Below, piece by piece: positions 47,052-55,671 of a stretch of 64,000 nt of DNA. The first letter of the stretch is position 1, and each line of letters begins with the position of its first letter. This DNA is from Actinomycetales bacterium (lineage in GTDB: Bacteria; Actinomycetota; Actinomycetes; S36-B12). The position numbers were made by a program, and so were the translations under genes. Where the stretch lies: the NCBI GenBank assembly GCA_016125355.1, contig WGLX01000012.1:1-64000 (forward strand). Direction: 5' to 3'. The notes beneath the pieces were generated by a model. The model saw only the letters and a program-made list of their open reading frames with translations. It did no database searches and was not told the DNA's origin.

Positions 47052-48215
47052 GTGGCTGGAAACAAGGACTTCCAACAATTCATGCTCAGCGAGGAGCACG
47101 AGGCCCTGCGGGAGGCCGTGCGCGAGCTCGCGACGGACAAGATCGCACCGCGTGCGGCGGCGATCGACGAGACCGGCGAGTTCCCGTGGGACGTCTACGA
47201 GGCGCTCCGTGCCTCGGGCTTCCACGCGATCCACATCCCGGAGGAGTACGGCGGCGAGGGCGGCGATGCCCTGGCAGCCTGTCTCGTCATCGAGGAGGTG
47301 GCGCGCGCCTGCGCGTCCAGCTCCCTCATCCCCGCGGTCAACAAGCTCGGCACGCTCCCGCTCATGCTCTCCGCGGACGACACCCTGCTCAAGACCTATC
47401 TCCCGCAGGTCGCCAGCGGTGAGGTGATGTTCTCCTACGCGCTCAGCGAGCGCGAGGCGGGCAGCGATGCAGGTGCGATGAAGACGCGGGCCGTGGCAGA
47501 CGGTGACGACTGGATCCTCAACGGCCAGAAGAGCTGGATCAGCAACGCCGGTATCTCGAAGTACTACACGGTGATGGCCGTGACGGACCCGGAGAAGGGC
47601 GCCCGCGGCGGCATCTCCGCGTTCGTCGTTCATGGCGATGACGAGGGCTTCTCCCTGGGCACGCCGGAGCGCAAGCTGGGCATCCACGGTTCGCCGACCC
47701 GAGAGATCCTCTTCGAGAACTGCCGCATCCCGGGGGATCGCCTCGTGGGAGCGGTCGGGACCGGCTTCCAGACCGCGATGCGGACGCTGGACCACACCCG
47801 CATCACCATCGGCGCGCAGGCCGTCGGTATCGCACAGGGCGCGCTGGACGTCGCGGTGGCCTACGCCAAGGATCGGCACCAGTTCGGCAAGCCGATCGCC
47901 AGCTTCCAGGGGCTGCAGTTCATGCTCGCCGACATGGCCATGAAGCTCGAGGCGGCTCGGCAGATGATCTACGTCGCATCGGCGAAGAGCGAGCGTGAGG
48001 ACGACGACCTGACCTTCTTCGGCGCGGCCGCCAAGTGCTATGCGTCCGATGTGGCCATGGAGATCACCACGGACGCCGTTCAGGCGCTCGGTGGCGCCGG
48101 CTACACGAAAGACTGGCCGGTCGAGCGCATGATGCGCGATGCGAAGATCACCCAGATCTACGAGGGCACGAACCAGGTTCAGCGCATCGTCATGGCCAAG
48201 CAACTGCTCAAGTAG
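47052..48215 (+). CDS. acyl-CoA dehydrogenase (FadE25-like)
   Basis: FAD-dependent alpha,beta-dehydrogenation of acyl-CoA. 387 residues. FSYALSEREAGSDAGAMKT, WILNGQKSWISNA (FAD/substrate loops), DRHQFGKPIASFQGLQFMLA and the catalytic Glu371 in ITQIYEGTNQVQR. Very close in pattern to M. tuberculosis FadE25, also next to purE there (recalled). Leaderless GTG. The acyl chain preference is not readable from sequence. Confidence 0.92.
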   Translation: MAGNKDFQQFMLSEEHEALREAVRELATDKIAPRAAAIDETGEFPWDVYEALRASGFHAIHIPEEYGGEGGDALAACLVIEEVARACASSSLIPAVNKLGTLPLMLSADDTLLKTYLPQVASGEVMFSYALSEREAGSDAGAMKTRAVADGDDWILNGQKSWISNAGISKYYTVMAVTDPEKGARGGISAFVVHGDDEGFSLGTPERKLGIHGSPTREILFENCRIPGDRLVGAVGTGFQTAMRTLDHTRITIGAQAVGIAQGALDVAVAYAKDRHQFGKPIASFQGLQFMLADMAMKLEAARQMIYVASAKSEREDDDLTFFGAAAKCYASDVAMEITTDAVQALGGAGYTKDWPVERMMRDAKITQIYEGTNQVQRIVMAKQLLK

Positions 48216-48265
48216 CGGCCCTGCGCGTAACCTCGGTGGAACGTCGGCCCCGAGGAGAACAAACG

Positions 48266-48673
48266 ATGGCGAGTGGCACGGGCACGAGGGACGACCCCTG
48301 GCAGCTGACAACGGCGCCCGGATCGTCGAGCTACACGATGTATCGGGACGAGCAGGCCGACCCGCCCTGTCTGGTCTGCCACGTCGGATCCACGACGCTG
48401 CGATACCACCTGTCCGCCGTCGAGGACCTTCACGAGTGGCTTCGGCAACGGGGTGACTGGGTCGAGCTCGGCGGCGCCGACGAGAAGAAGCCGGCGGCAC
48501 CCGGGACAGTCGAGGCGTTCGGGCGAGATCCGTCGAATCCTGTGGGGGGCTGGTACGGATTGCGCAACGGCTATCGAGGCCGGTTCGGTATGTACCTGCC
48601 TCCCCTCCTTGAGGAGCTCGGACTGGTGGAACTCACCCACGATCCACGCAACAACCGCGTGCGTGCCCTCTAG
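48266..48673 (+). CDS. uncharacterised conserved actinobacterial-type protein
   Basis: 135 residues and no domain recognised. Its N-terminus GTGTRDDPWQLTTAPGSSSY and the segments YRDEQADPPCLVCHVGSTTL, WYGLRNGYRGRFGMYLPPLL and ELTHDPRNNRVRAL look like a compact soluble fold with many aromatic and Gly residues. A CLVC pair is present. ATG with GAGGAG 8 nt upstream and TAACCT (48228-48233) as a possible -10. It follows the acyl-CoA dehydrogenase by 50 nt and is convergent with the M23 peptidase gene. Confidence 0.7.
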   Translation: MASGTGTRDDPWQLTTAPGSSSYTMYRDEQADPPCLVCHVGSTTLRYHLSAVEDLHEWLRQRGDWVELGGADEKKPAAPGTVEAFGRDPSNPVGGWYGLRNGYRGRFGMYLPPLLEELGLVELTHDPRNNRVRAL

Positions 48674-48694
48674 CCGGGCCGCCTGCCCCGCCGG

Positions 48695-49357
48695 TCAGCC
48701 GTTGGTGAAGACCTCGCCGATGATGGACGGGTCGCCCTTCTCGGGCTTCGTGGGCTCCGGCTGACCCGATGACGGGTGCGCTGCCGGATCGACCGTAGGA
48801 GCCGCCGGATCCGCTGGTGGAACGTCCTGGACGGCCTGACCCGGCCGATCGCCGCCCTTGCCGTCCCGGACGCCGCACAGTCGGTTGACCAGCGGCTCGG
48901 CGTCGATCGGGTCGGACTCCCGGCCGCTCTTCCAGTACTCGAAGTGCAGGTGCACCTGACCGGGTGACCCGGTGTCGCCCATCAGGCCGATGACGTCGCC
49001 CGCGCGCACCCGCTGCCCGCCCTTGATCAGGACCTTGTCCATGTGGCCGTAGTAGTACATCGACCCGCTTCGGCCGCGCATCACGATCTGCAGGGCGCCG
49101 TTGGACTGGAGCTTGGTGCGATTGACCACGCCGTTCTCCACGGCGAAGATCCTCGACCCCCGTCGGCCGCCGAGGTCGATGCCCGTGTGGATCCGTCGGC
49201 CGCGGTCGGCACCCCAGCCCTCGCCGACTACGAAGCGCTCGGCTGGGCAGACGCTGGGGCCGCGACCCTCGGCGGCCGGGGCTGCGGAGGCCGCCGCCAC
49301 GGAACCGGTGGCCAGGGAGGCGATCAGGCCCCCGATGGCCAGCAGTCGTCGTCCCAT
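48695..49357 (-). CDS. secreted M23-family metallopeptidase
   Basis: 220 residues. Signal peptide (~1-26, GSVAAASAAPA), a peptidase M23 domain with zinc ligands in RIHTGIDLGG and QVHLHFEYW, and a C-terminal Pro/Asp/Ala-rich tail (~160-220) that probably stays unstructured. M23 enzymes cut peptide bridges in peptidoglycan; some act only as regulators. The HTGID and HLHFE ligands are intact, so activity is expected. ATG with AGGAGG upstream and TAGCGT (49414-49409) as a possible -10. Confidence 0.88.
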   Translation of the reverse strand: MGRRLLAIGGLIASLATGSVAAASAAPAAEGRGPSVCPAERFVVGEGWGADRGRRIHTGIDLGGRRGSRIFAVENGVVNRTKLQSNGALQIVMRGRSGSMYYYGHMDKVLIKGGQRVRAGDVIGLMGDTGSPGQVHLHFEYWKSGRESDPIDAEPLVNRLCGVRDGKGGDRPGQAVQDVPPADPAAPTVDPAAHPSSGQPEPTKPEKGDPSIIGEVFTNG

Positions 49358-49446
49358 GTCGCCTCCTCGCGTCGCCTCGCGCGTGCCACGGCCGTGATGT
49401 TCCCGAAGACGCTACCTGATGCTCCGAGACTGGTGCGGACGGCCAC

Positions 49447-49452
49447 TACAGT
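49447..49452 (+). promoter_or_regulatory. -10 element TACAGT of the first GT2 gene
   Basis: It ends 7 nt before the GTG at 49460 and supports a leaderless start there, rather than the in-frame ATG at 49397. Confidence 0.5.
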
Positions 49453-49459
49453 CGGTCCT

Positions 49460-51073
49460 GTGACCGTGCCGCAGCTACCGGGCGTGAGGGTGCGCTCCCG
49501 GCGCAGCGACACAGGCTGGGACGTGCAGGCGGACCGCGTGTCCGACATCGCCGCCCTCGCCGTCGTGTCCGTGGGCGTGGCGCAGCTCAAGGAGCTCGAC
49601 GTCAGCGTGGCCCGGTGGCGGCCGCCCACGTCCGGCTGGCTCGGCCAGCCACGCGTTCCCGGACTGGCCAGCCTCGTGGTCGAGCCGAAGGGCTCGGGAG
49701 TGCGGGTGCGCCTGGCCAGTTCCACCGAGGAGGGCGTCGATGCGGCCGCCCTGCTGGCGGGCGTCGTCCGCCTGCTTCGGCCGGCCCGTCCCCTGGTCGG
49801 TCCCGAGCTCACCTTCGCGCCGGGATTGCCGGTCTCGGCGGGCATGCTGGCCGACCGGGTCCGTGACCTGCTGCTGCCGGGGGAGACCCGGGATCCGCAC
49901 GTGCGGCGAGCGGACGTGCTGCTCACCCCGGTCGGAGACGCAGGTGCCGCCCCCGCCTGCGCGACGCGACTGGTCGTGGACGGCACGTCATGGTCGAGGG
50001 ACGGGGAGACCTTCGACGTCTGCGTCGACCCGGCCGTGCACCGGCCAGTGGGCCGGCGGTCCGTGCCCGCGACCGATGTGGCCCAGGCCTCCGTTCGCGA
50101 CGACGTCGCGCACCTGTCCGGTCCGGGGGTGCGGATGTCCGTCCAGGGCTGGATGACGGCCGGCCAGGTGGCGGCCCTGCGCTCGGTGGGGGCGGTCGTG
50201 GGCGACCTGCCCGCAGTGCTCGCCCGTCAGCTCAATGCCAGCGGCATCCTCACCACGGGATTCGCGGAGGCCCTGCCGGACGGGGCCGACCCGCTCGCCT
50301 GGCAGGTGGCCTCCATCCATGAGCGACGCCACGCGCTCCGGCGCTACGGTCCCGCGGCTGCCCTGGACGAATGGCCGACCGTGAGCGTGGTGCTCGTGAC
50401 CCACCGCACCGACCACCTCGCGCATGCCATGCGACAGATCTCCGCCCTGCGGTACCCGCGGCTCGAGGTGGTCATCGGCGCACACGGTGACCGGGTCGAC
50501 GGGGTCACCGTGTGGGAGCTCGCGCAGGAGCTGCCCTACCCCGCCGAGATCGTGGCCATCCCCGGTGACCGCACCCTGGGGGAGGCCCTGCAGGCCTGCA
50601 GCGATCGGGCGCAAGGGGCCCTGATCACGAAGATGGACGACGACGACGTGTACGGCCCCGAGCACATCTGGGACCTCGTCCTGGCCCGGCAGTACTCGGG
50701 TGCCACGGTCGTCGGCAAGGCGCTCGACTGGGTGCACCTGCAGGAGAGCGACGTCACCGTCTTCCGTCCTACCTACGCCGCGGAGAAGTACGCCTCATTC
50801 GTCGCCGGCGGGACGATCCTGATCTCGCGTGCCGACCTCGGCGAGATCGGCGGATGGCGTCCGGTCCCGAAGTCGGTCGACCGTGCCCTCCTCGACCGCG
50901 TCCTCGCCGACGGCGGTCTCGTCTACCGCACGCACGGACTGGGCTACGTCTACGTCCGTCGAGGCAGCGGGCACACTGCGTCGGTCCGTGATGAGCACTT
51001 CCTGACGCGCACCGAGGCCACCATGCCCGGCCTGATCCGCCACCCGGAGTTCGGCACCGGAGACCCGACGTGA
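49460..51073 (+). CDS. glycosyltransferase family 2-like protein with large N-terminal extension
   Basis: 537 residues. The C-terminal ~220 residues form a GT-A fold (SVVLVTHRTDHLAHAMRQIS, LITKMDDDDVYGPEHI with the metal-binding DxD, GGWRPVPKSVDRALLDRV). The N-terminal ~300 residues match nothing I recognise; they contain short repeats of charged and Val-rich strands and no membrane helices. First gene of a surface-glycan run. It overlaps the next glycosyltransferase gene by 4 nt (GTGA). Start choice rests on the TACAGT element. Confidence 0.8.
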   Translation: MTVPQLPGVRVRSRRSDTGWDVQADRVSDIAALAVVSVGVAQLKELDVSVARWRPPTSGWLGQPRVPGLASLVVEPKGSGVRVRLASSTEEGVDAAALLAGVVRLLRPARPLVGPELTFAPGLPVSAGMLADRVRDLLLPGETRDPHVRRADVLLTPVGDAGAAPACATRLVVDGTSWSRDGETFDVCVDPAVHRPVGRRSVPATDVAQASVRDDVAHLSGPGVRMSVQGWMTAGQVAALRSVGAVVGDLPAVLARQLNASGILTTGFAEALPDGADPLAWQVASIHERRHALRRYGPAAALDEWPTVSVVLVTHRTDHLAHAMRQISALRYPRLEVVIGAHGDRVDGVTVWELAQELPYPAEIVAIPGDRTLGEALQACSDRAQGALITKMDDDDVYGPEHIWDLVLARQYSGATVVGKALDWVHLQESDVTVFRPTYAAEKYASFVAGGTILISRADLGEIGGWRPVPKSVDRALLDRVLADGGLVYRTHGLGYVYVRRGSGHTASVRDEHFLTRTEATMPGLIRHPEFGTGDPT

Positions 51074-52125
51074 CCGGCGCTGGACGCGAGTGGCCGCACG
51101 CGTCGATCGTCATGACGGTCGTCAACGAGGAGCGACACCTGCGTGATGCCGTGGAACGGCTGCTCGAGCAGGACTACCCCGGTGAGCTCGACATCGTGAT
51201 CGCCGTGGGGCCGTCGAGGGACCGGACGCGCGCGGTGGCCGACGACATCGCCGCCCAGCACCCGCACGTGCGGATCGTCGACAATCCGACGGGGCGCACG
51301 CCCGCGGGCCTCAACGCGGCGATCGCAGCCGCCAAAGGGGAGGTCATCGTCCGCATCGACGGGCACGCCATGGTCCCGACCGACTATGTGCGCATCGGGG
51401 TGCGGACGCTCGAGGAGACCGGGGCCGACAACGTCGGCGGCATCATGGCGGCGCAGGGGACGACCGAGTTCGAGCGCGCCGTCGCGCGCGCCATGACCTC
51501 GCGCTTCGGAGTCGGCGGGGCCTCCTTCCACGTGGGCGGGGCACCGGGCCCGGCTCTCACGGTCTACCTCGGCTGCTTCCGCCGGGCAGCGCTCGAGCGG
51601 GTGGGTGGCTACGACGAGTCGATGGTGCGCGCTCAGGACTGGGAGATGAACCTGCGCATCCGGCAGAGCGGCGGCGTCGTGTGGTTCACCCCCGACATGC
51701 GCGTGACCTACCGCCCCCGCGCGGACCTCGGCAGCCTTGCCCGCCAGTACCACGATTACGGCCGCTGGCGACGCGAGGTCGCTCGGCGTCACCCGGAGAC
51801 GCTCTCCATCCGGTACCTCACGCCCCCGGCCGCCGTCGTCGGCGTCGGCATGGGCGTGGTGCTTGCGGGAGTCTGCGCGGCCACCGGCCGTCGATGGGTG
51901 ACCGCCGTCGGCCTCTCGGCACCCCTGACGTACCTCGCGGCCACTGCGGCCGCCAGCGCGCAGAGCGCCCTGACCGAGCCGAGGCTCTCCCTGCGCGAGG
52001 CCGTCCGCCTTCCCCTCGTGTACGCCACCATGCACGGGTCGTGGGGGACCGGGTTCCTCCGTGGCCTGTCGCGCGCCGAGCGGGCGGCCCTTCCGGACGA
52101 TGCGCTCGACGGGGACACACCGTGA
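51070..52125 (+). CDS. glycosyltransferase family 2 with C-terminal membrane segments
   Basis: 351 residues. GT-A domain (~10-235: ASIVMTVVNEERHLRDAVE, IVRIDGHAMVPTDYV, GCFRRAALERVGGYDE, AQDWEMNLRIRQSG), followed by two or three helices (~250-300). The pattern resembles succinoglycan ExoA-like transferases that extend lipid-linked sugars. GTG start overlaps the preceding stop; its own end overlaps the next gene by 4 nt. The three genes are thus translationally chained. Confidence 0.87.
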   Translation: MTGAGREWPHASIVMTVVNEERHLRDAVERLLEQDYPGELDIVIAVGPSRDRTRAVADDIAAQHPHVRIVDNPTGRTPAGLNAAIAAAKGEVIVRIDGHAMVPTDYVRIGVRTLEETGADNVGGIMAAQGTTEFERAVARAMTSRFGVGGASFHVGGAPGPALTVYLGCFRRAALERVGGYDESMVRAQDWEMNLRIRQSGGVVWFTPDMRVTYRPRADLGSLARQYHDYGRWRREVARRHPETLSIRYLTPPAAVVGVGMGVVLAGVCAATGRRWVTAVGLSAPLTYLAATAAASAQSALTEPRLSLREAVRLPLVYATMHGSWGTGFLRGLSRAERAALPDDALDGDTP

Positions 52126-53057
52126 TCTTCCGTCGGCGCCGGCCCCAGCCGCTCACGTGGGCCGTCGTCGTCGCCTCGCCGAAGGGCGAGGCCGGTGACC
52201 AGTGGGGCGACACCTGGTTCGGTCGCGACCTCGTCGATGCACTCGAGCGGGCCGGCGAGCACGCCCGACTGGTCTACCGCGGGGGCGGCACCTCCGAGGC
52301 CCGCGAGCACGATGACGTCGTCGTCGTGCTGCGGGGGCTTCGCCGCTTCGTGCCCCGGCGAGGCAATGCGACGTGGCTGCTCTGGGTGATCAGCCACCCC
52401 GAGCTCGTGGAGCATGACGAGCCGGCCCAGTACGACGCGGTGTTCGCCGCCAGCGCGCACTGGAGTCGCGCGCAGGAGTTCGACGTGCCGATCACCCCGC
52501 TCCTGCAGTCCACGAACCCGCGTCGGTTCACGCCGGCCGCAGCCGAGCCCGACTCGGGCGCGGACCTCCTGTTCGTCGGGTCGACGCGCGGTGAGTTCCG
52601 GCCCGCCGTGCGGTACGCCCTGGACTCCGGGCACGACCTCTCCGTCTTCGGGGTCGGCTGGGAGAAGTACCTCCCACCGGAGCGCATCGGCGGGGAGTTC
52701 ATCCCGAACGCGGACCTGCCGGCCGCCTACGCCGGAGCCGGCATCCTCCTGAACGACCACTGGCGGGCCATGGCCGACGAGGGCTTCCTCTCCAACCGGC
52801 TGTTCGATGCCGTCGCGTCCGGGTGCCGCGTGCTGTCGGACGAGGCCGTCGGCCTGTCCGACGTCTTCGACGGGACGGTGGTCACCTATCGCGATGCCGA
52901 GACCATGGCGTCGCTGCTTGGCCAGGACCGCGAGTCCGTCTTCCCCGACCGGGCGGCGCGCCTGGCGGCCGCCGAGCGAGTCGCGCGCGAGCACAGCTTC
53001 GACGCCCGGGCGCAGGTCCTCATCGAGAGAGCCCGCGCCTTGCGTGCGGCGGGCTGA
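52122..53057 (+). CDS. CgeB-like GT-B glycosyltransferase
   Basis: 311 residues. Early AVVVASPKGEAGDQWGDTWF, then YDAVFAASAHWSRAQEF, DLLFVGSTRGEFRPAVRYAL, AYAGAGILLNDHWRAMADEG and LSNRLFDAVASGCRVLSDEA, the nucleotide-sugar site pattern of the CgeB/DUF3880 group. The donor and acceptor are unknown. GTG start overlaps the preceding stop. Last of three coupled transferase genes; the next gene is convergent. Confidence 0.82.
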   Translation: MIFRRRRPQPLTWAVVVASPKGEAGDQWGDTWFGRDLVDALERAGEHARLVYRGGGTSEAREHDDVVVVLRGLRRFVPRRGNATWLLWVISHPELVEHDEPAQYDAVFAASAHWSRAQEFDVPITPLLQSTNPRRFTPAAAEPDSGADLLFVGSTRGEFRPAVRYALDSGHDLSVFGVGWEKYLPPERIGGEFIPNADLPAAYAGAGILLNDHWRAMADEGFLSNRLFDAVASGCRVLSDEAVGLSDVFDGTVVTYRDAETMASLLGQDRESVFPDRAARLAAAERVAREHSFDARAQVLIERARALRAAG

Positions 53058-53090
53058 ATCACTCCGCGAGAAACACAGGCGCCCCGGGCC

Positions 53091-53780
53091 CTACAGGTGC
53101 TCGTTGGCCCGGGACAGGTCCTCCTCGAAGTCGACCTCCACGGCGAACAGGTCCCGGATGTCGAACGGCAGGACCGGGACGCCGTCGCGCTCGATCATCA
53201 GCTCGATGCCGCGCTCGAAGTAGTCGAGGTCCTCGCACTCGGCGAGCCGCTCGATGAGGCGCTCCTTGTCCTTGCCGGCGACGAAGTTGATCCCGACCGC
53301 CTCTCCGAGGGCATCGGGCACCGACTTCGAGAGCTGGGTGACGAAGCCGTCGGCGCCCACGGCGTACTTGACCTCCTCCTCCCCGACCGCAGCGGTGTTG
53401 ACGCAGATGAAGGTCTGGTCGGCGGCCATGAGGTCCTTGACCCGCTCGAGGACCGCCGGGTCGAAGACGACGTCGCCGTTCATCCACAGCACGCCGCCGT
53501 CCGCGGACTGGCGCAGCGCCTTGAGCAGGCTGCGATTGGTGTTGGTCTGGTCGTAGGCCTCGTTGTAGACATAGCCGACGTCGGGGAAGGCCTCGAGGAT
53601 GAGCTCGAGCTTGAACCCGACCACCGTGAGGATCCGCAGGTCGTCGAAGACCTTCCGCAGGTTGTCGATCTGCTGCTGCATGATCGTGCGGCCATCGGAC
53701 AGCGGGGTCAGCGGCTTCGGCCACGGCCGGCCGAGGCGAGTGCCCATTCCGGCAGCCAGGATCACGGCTTGGACGGTCAT
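53091..53780 (-). CDS. sugar-phosphate/alcohol-phosphate nucleotidyltransferase
   Basis: 229 residues. N-terminal AVILAAGMGTRLGRPWPKPL is the NTP-transferase signature; WMNGDVVFDPAVLER carries a metal-binding Asp. Similar proteins are CTP-dependent (phosphocholine or inositol-phosphate cytidylyltransferases). Just across the divergent promoter lies a CDP-alcohol phosphotransferase, which makes CTP the likely nucleotide here. ATG with GGAGAG upstream and TACGAT (minus strand, 53826-53821) as a possible -10. Confidence 0.82.
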   Translation of the reverse strand: MTVQAVILAAGMGTRLGRPWPKPLTPLSDGRTIMQQQIDNLRKVFDDLRILTVVGFKLELILEAFPDVGYVYNEAYDQTNTNRSLLKALRQSADGGVLWMNGDVVFDPAVLERVKDLMAADQTFICVNTAAVGEEEVKYAVGADGFVTQLSKSVPDALGEAVGINFVAGKDKERLIERLAECEDLDYFERGIELMIERDGVPVLPFDIRDLFAVEVDFEEDLSRANEHL

Positions 53781-53856
53781 GCACTCTCCTCGATGTCATG
53801 CCGTGGCCACGGCGCCGACCATCGTAGCCAGCGCCCGAACACCCGGGACTCCCCAA

Positions 53857-53862
53857 TAGGCT
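53857..53862 (+). promoter_or_regulatory. -10 element TAGGCT of the CDP-alcohol phosphotransferase gene
   Basis: It ends 7 nt before the ATG at 53870 with no ribosome-binding site, so the gene is probably leaderless. Confidence 0.6.
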
Positions 53863-53869
53863 GCCCGGC

Positions 53870-54679
53870 ATGAGTGACCAGCCGGTGAGCCGCCCGGCGA
53901 ACCCGACGATCGCGCAGATCCGCGAGGTCGGGCAGCCACCCGCGGTCCGAGGTCGCCGCAACTCCGAGCACTGGGTGGCGGACGTGTACCTGCGGCGGAT
54001 CTCGCCGTACCTGACCCGGCTCCTCCTCAAGACCCCGATCACGGCCAACGGTGTCACGTGGCTGATGGTCATCACCGGGGCCTCGGCCGCCTTCGCCCTC
54101 CTGATCCCGGGGCTGCCGGGAGCGGTGCTCGCCGCCCTCCTCGGCCAGCTCCAGATGCTCTGGGACTGCAGCGATGGCGAGGTCGCGCGCTGGCGGCAGA
54201 CCACGTCGCCCAAGGGTGTGTACATCGACCGGGTGGGGCACTACACCGCCGAGGGCCTGATCCCGATCGCCCTCGGCATGCGCGCCGCGGGGTTCCCGGA
54301 TGCGGGGTGGCTGGAGACGCCATGGCCGTTCGTCGGCGCCCTCGTGGCCGTCATGGTGCTCTTCAACAAGGCCCTCAACGACATGGTGCATGTCTCCCGC
54401 GCGTACAACGGCCTCCCTCGCCTGGAGGAGAAGGCGGAGGTTGCGGCGCCGCGTTCGACAGGGTTGCGCCGGATCCGCTCGGCCGCCCGGTTCTTCCCGT
54501 TCCACCGCGCCTACCACTCCGTGGAGCTGACTCTGCTCGCGCTGGTCGCGGCCGTCGGCGATGTCGTCGTCGGCGACCTGTCGGTCACGCGCCTCCTGGT
54601 GGGCTTCCTCGCCGTGTTCAGCGTCGTCACGATCGCTGGCCACCTGGCCTCGATCCTGTCGTCGAGTCGCCTGCGATGA
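53870..54679 (+). CDS. CDP-alcohol phosphatidyltransferase family protein, variant active site
   Basis: 269 residues with about six helices. The family motif D1-x2-D2-G-x2-A-R-x8-G-x3-D3-x3-D4 is read as D99, D102-G103, A106-R107, G116 and D120, but the fourth acidic residue, normally the catalytic base, is His124 (DRVGHY). The DNA reads clearly as CAC. The enzyme would transfer a phospho-alcohol from CDP to a lipid or sugar acceptor. It is divergent from the nucleotidyltransferase and overlaps the next GT2 gene by 4 nt. Confidence 0.85.
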   Translation: MSDQPVSRPANPTIAQIREVGQPPAVRGRRNSEHWVADVYLRRISPYLTRLLLKTPITANGVTWLMVITGASAAFALLIPGLPGAVLAALLGQLQMLWDCSDGEVARWRQTTSPKGVYIDRVGHYTAEGLIPIALGMRAAGFPDAGWLETPWPFVGALVAVMVLFNKALNDMVHVSRAYNGLPRLEEKAEVAAPRSTGLRRIRSAARFFPFHRAYHSVELTLLALVAAVGDVVVGDLSVTRLLVGFLAVFSVVTIAGHLASILSSSRLR

Positions 54680-55545
54680 GCGGCCGGCCGACGTTCGGCG
54701 TCGTCGTCCTGACGATGGGCAAGCGCCCGGAGGACCTCGACCGGGGGCTGCGATCCGTGCTCGCCCAGGAGGGTGTGGACACGGACATCGTCGTGGTGGG
54801 GAACTCGTGGGATCCCGTGGGCCTGCCGGACGGGGTCCGCGGCCTGCACCTGCCCGAGAACGTCGGCATCCCCGCCGGCCGCAACGCCGGAGTGCCGCTC
54901 GTCGACGGGGAGTACCTGTTCTTCCTCGATGACGATGCCTCATTGCCCGACCCCCGCTTCCTGGCATCCGTCGCCGACCGTTTCGCTGCCGACCCGCGGC
55001 TCGGCCTCATCCAGCCGCGCGTGGTGGATCCCGCCGGACTGCCGTCCCCGCGGCGTTGGGTGCCCCGCCTCCGCGTGGGCAATCCGTACGAGTCCGGTCC
55101 GGCGACCGCCCTGTGGGAGGGGGCGGTGGCCCTGCCCCGTGCCGTCTTCGAGGCCACGGGGGGATGGCCGGACGAGTTCTTCTACGCGCACGAGGGGATC
55201 GACCTCGTCTGGCGGGTCTGGGATGCCGGGTACCTGCCGTGGTACGCCGCCGACCTGATCGCCCATCACCCGGTGATCGACCCGGCGCGGCACGACGTCT
55301 ACTACCGGCTCAACGCCCGCAACCGCGTGTGGCTCGCGCGGCGCAACCTGCCGGTCGTGCTGGAGCCGATCTATGTCGGCACGTGGGTGGGCATGACCCT
55401 GCTGCGCGTCCGGGATCGCGAGGCGCTCTCGGCGTGGTTCGGCGGCCTGCGCGAGGGGATGGCCCAGCGACCGGAGGGTCGTCGGCGCATGGGCTGGTCG
55501 ACCGTGTGGGAGATGACGAGGGCGGGGCGGCCCCCGGTCATCTGA
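54676..55545 (+). CDS. glycosyltransferase family 2
   Basis: 289 residues. FGVVVLTMGKRPEDLDRGLR, NVGIPAGRNAGVPLVDGEYL, FFLDDDASLPDPRFL (metal DDD), ATGGWPDEFFYAHEGIDLVW and a C-terminal helical part resemble rhamnosyl-type GT2 enzymes (WbbL-like). Its start overlaps the phosphotransferase stop (ATGA), so the two act in one pathway. A hairpin terminator follows. Confidence 0.88.
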   Translation: MSGRPTFGVVVLTMGKRPEDLDRGLRSVLAQEGVDTDIVVVGNSWDPVGLPDGVRGLHLPENVGIPAGRNAGVPLVDGEYLFFLDDDASLPDPRFLASVADRFAADPRLGLIQPRVVDPAGLPSPRRWVPRLRVGNPYESGPATALWEGAVALPRAVFEATGGWPDEFFYAHEGIDLVWRVWDAGYLPWYAADLIAHHPVIDPARHDVYYRLNARNRVWLARRNLPVVLEPIYVGTWVGMTLLRVRDREALSAWFGGLREGMAQRPEGRRRMGWSTVWEMTRAGRPPVI

Positions 55546-55579
55546 GCACCGCCCTGGGAGCACTGGCCCCCGGACAGGC

Positions 55580-55617
55580 GTAAGCCCCTGACGACGGGGG
55601 AGACATCAGGGGCTTAC
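55580..55617. terminator. bidirectional terminator between GT2 and LCP genes
   Basis: A perfect 12-bp stem (GTAAGCCCCTGA with its complement at 55606-55617) and a 14-nt loop, between two convergent genes. There is no clear U-tract on either side. Confidence 0.75.
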
Positions 55618-55671
55618 TGGAGAAAGTGTACAGCAAGTCATGCCCGCGGTGTGACGCGATCGGTCACGACC

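Noticed and set aside
49397-49459. ATG at 49397 as the start of the first GT2 gene
   Set aside because: There is no ribosome-binding site, and TACAGT at 49447-49452 would then lie inside the gene while being well placed for the GTG at 49460.
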